A stretch of 16,230 nt of DNA from Thermoproteota archaeon (lineage in GTDB: Archaea; Thermoproteota; Methanomethylicia; Nezhaarchaeales; WYZ-LMO8). The position numbers were made by a program, and so were the translations under genes. The stretch lies in contig JAAOZJ010000114.1 of assembly GCA_011605835.1 (NCBI GenBank), positions 1 to 16,230 on the forward strand. The letters run 5' to 3'. The notes under the pieces are model-generated. The model did not search any database. It worked only from the letters and a program-made list of their open reading frames with translations, and was not told the DNA's origin. Below, piece after piece: positions 15,551 through 16,230 of this stretch (the stretch's first letter is position 1; each line of letters begins with the position of its first letter).

Positions 15551-16230
15551 TCAAACGAAGCTCAACATAGGGCTCCTCCCTCTTTGCAGGTAATGCCTGA
15601 GCCTCTCCGCCCACGCCCTGTAGCTCTTGACCATGTCCTCCGTGATCGATGGGTACACCCTCTTCAAGGCCTCCACGAAGTGCCTCATCTCCACCCTCTC
15701 TGCGTTTATATTCTCGCGGAGGGCTAGCATGCCGGCCTCACGACACACGGCCTCGATGTCAGATCCGCTGTAGCCCTCAGTCATCCTGGCCAATTGTTGT
15801 AAGTCAACGTCTTCGGCGAGGGGCATGTTTCTTGTGTGCACCTTGAAAATCTCTAACCTAGCCTCGTAGTCTGGCGGCGGGACGTAGATCAGTCTGTCGA
15901 ACCTGCCGGGCCTCAAGAGCGCGGGGTCAAGCATGTCGGGCCTGTTGGTGGAGGCCAGGACGACGACATTCTCTAAGCTCTGAATTCCGTCCATTTCCGT
16001 CAGCAATTGGGTTATGACTCGCTCGGTGACAACGGAATCGCCGAACCCCAAGCCCCTTATGGGGGCTATCGCGTCTATCTCGTCGAAGTATACTATGCAG
16101 GGCGCCGCTTGCCTCGCCTTCCTGAATATCTCCCTTATAGCCTTCTCGCTCTCGCCGACCCACTTGCTGAATATCTCGGGCCCCTTGATCGTTATGAAGT
16201 TGGCCTCCGACTCGGTGGCGACCGCCTTAG
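15551..16230 (-). CDS. cdc48: Cdc48/p97-type AAA ATPase, C-terminal part (partial)
   Basis: The open frame enters from the right edge and ends in TGA at 15551-15553, giving about 226 residues. It begins K-A-V-A-T-E-S, directly after where the second Walker A motif would be. It continues with K-G-P-E-I-F-S-K-W-V-G-E-S-E-K-A, Walker B C-I-V-Y-F-D-E-I-D-A, the T-E-R-V-I-T-Q-L-L-T-E-M-D-G helix, and the second region of homology A-S-T-N-R-P-D with arginine fingers in L-R-P-G-R-F-D-R. This is the second AAA domain (D2) and C-terminal tail of the archaeal Cdc48/VAT unfoldase, which extracts and unfolds proteins, partly for the proteasome. The tail ends P-M-L-S-F-V, lacking a proper hydrophobic-Tyr-X proteasome docking motif. 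The first domain and N-domain lie off the window, so a single-domain relative cannot be excluded. Confidence 0.9.
   Translation of the reverse strand, partial: KAVATESEANFITIKGPEIFSKWVGESEKAIREIFRKARQAAPCIVYFDEIDAIAPIRGLGFGDSVVTERVITQLLTEMDGIQSLENVVVLASTNRPDMLDPALLRPGRFDRLIYVPPPDYEARLEIFKVHTRNMPLAEDVDLQQLARMTEGYSGSDIEAVCREAGMLALRENINAERVEMRHFVEALKRVYPSITEDMVKSYRAWAERLRHYLQRGRSPMLSFV

Overview
The window is archaeal, almost certainly from a hyperthermophilic crenarchaeon (Thermoprotei). The signs are an RNA polymerase with a split largest subunit (Rpo1N and Rpo1C) beside an unsplit Rpo2, the gene order rpo5-rpo2-rpo1N-rpo1C-eL30-nusA-uS12-uS7-EF1A-uS10, a two-KH NusA of about 144 residues, heavy use of AGG and ATA codons, frequent GTG/TTG starts, TATA/BRE promoters, and a tRNA gene with no encoded CCA. 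I cannot name the genus from the sequence alone.

Left half (1-11505, almost all minus strand): this is the transcription-translation superoperon, read from right to left. It starts at rpo5 behind a TATA promoter near 11580 and runs through rpo2, rpo1N, rpo1C, eL30 and nusA with gaps of 0-9 bases or 4-base overlaps. A 323-base gap follows (2955-3277). It holds a GC-rich hairpin of the type found at IS200/IS605 (TnpB) right ends, and a fresh TATA promoter for uS12-uS7. EF1A has its own promoter near 1800, and uS10 follows it. At the extreme left edge the last 29 codons of a plus-strand gene resemble the C-terminus of the glycine cleavage H protein; its stop is two bases from the uS10 stop.

Middle (11506-11983): this stretch holds divergent promoters, a tRNA-Lys(UUU) gene with an oligo-T terminator, and about 220 bases with no gene that I can recognise, apart from one stable hairpin.

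Right part (11984-16230): a minus-strand pair (pcm, protein repair; trm5, tRNA m1G37 methylation) is divergent from a plus-strand DUF371 gene. That gene converges on, and shares a CTAG with, the end of fen1. Upstream of fen1 are a small winged-helix-like gene without an ordinary start codon and the C-terminal part of a Cdc48/p97-type AAA ATPase, cut by the window edge.

Most of the window is conserved housekeeping DNA, and I see no defence, CRISPR or biosynthetic system. The points most worth checking are the transposon or guide-RNA-like scar inside the ribosomal superoperon, the apparent CUG-start (or read-through) small gene after cdc48, the conserved unknown DUF371 gene, and an unusual residue in the EF1A switch I loop.
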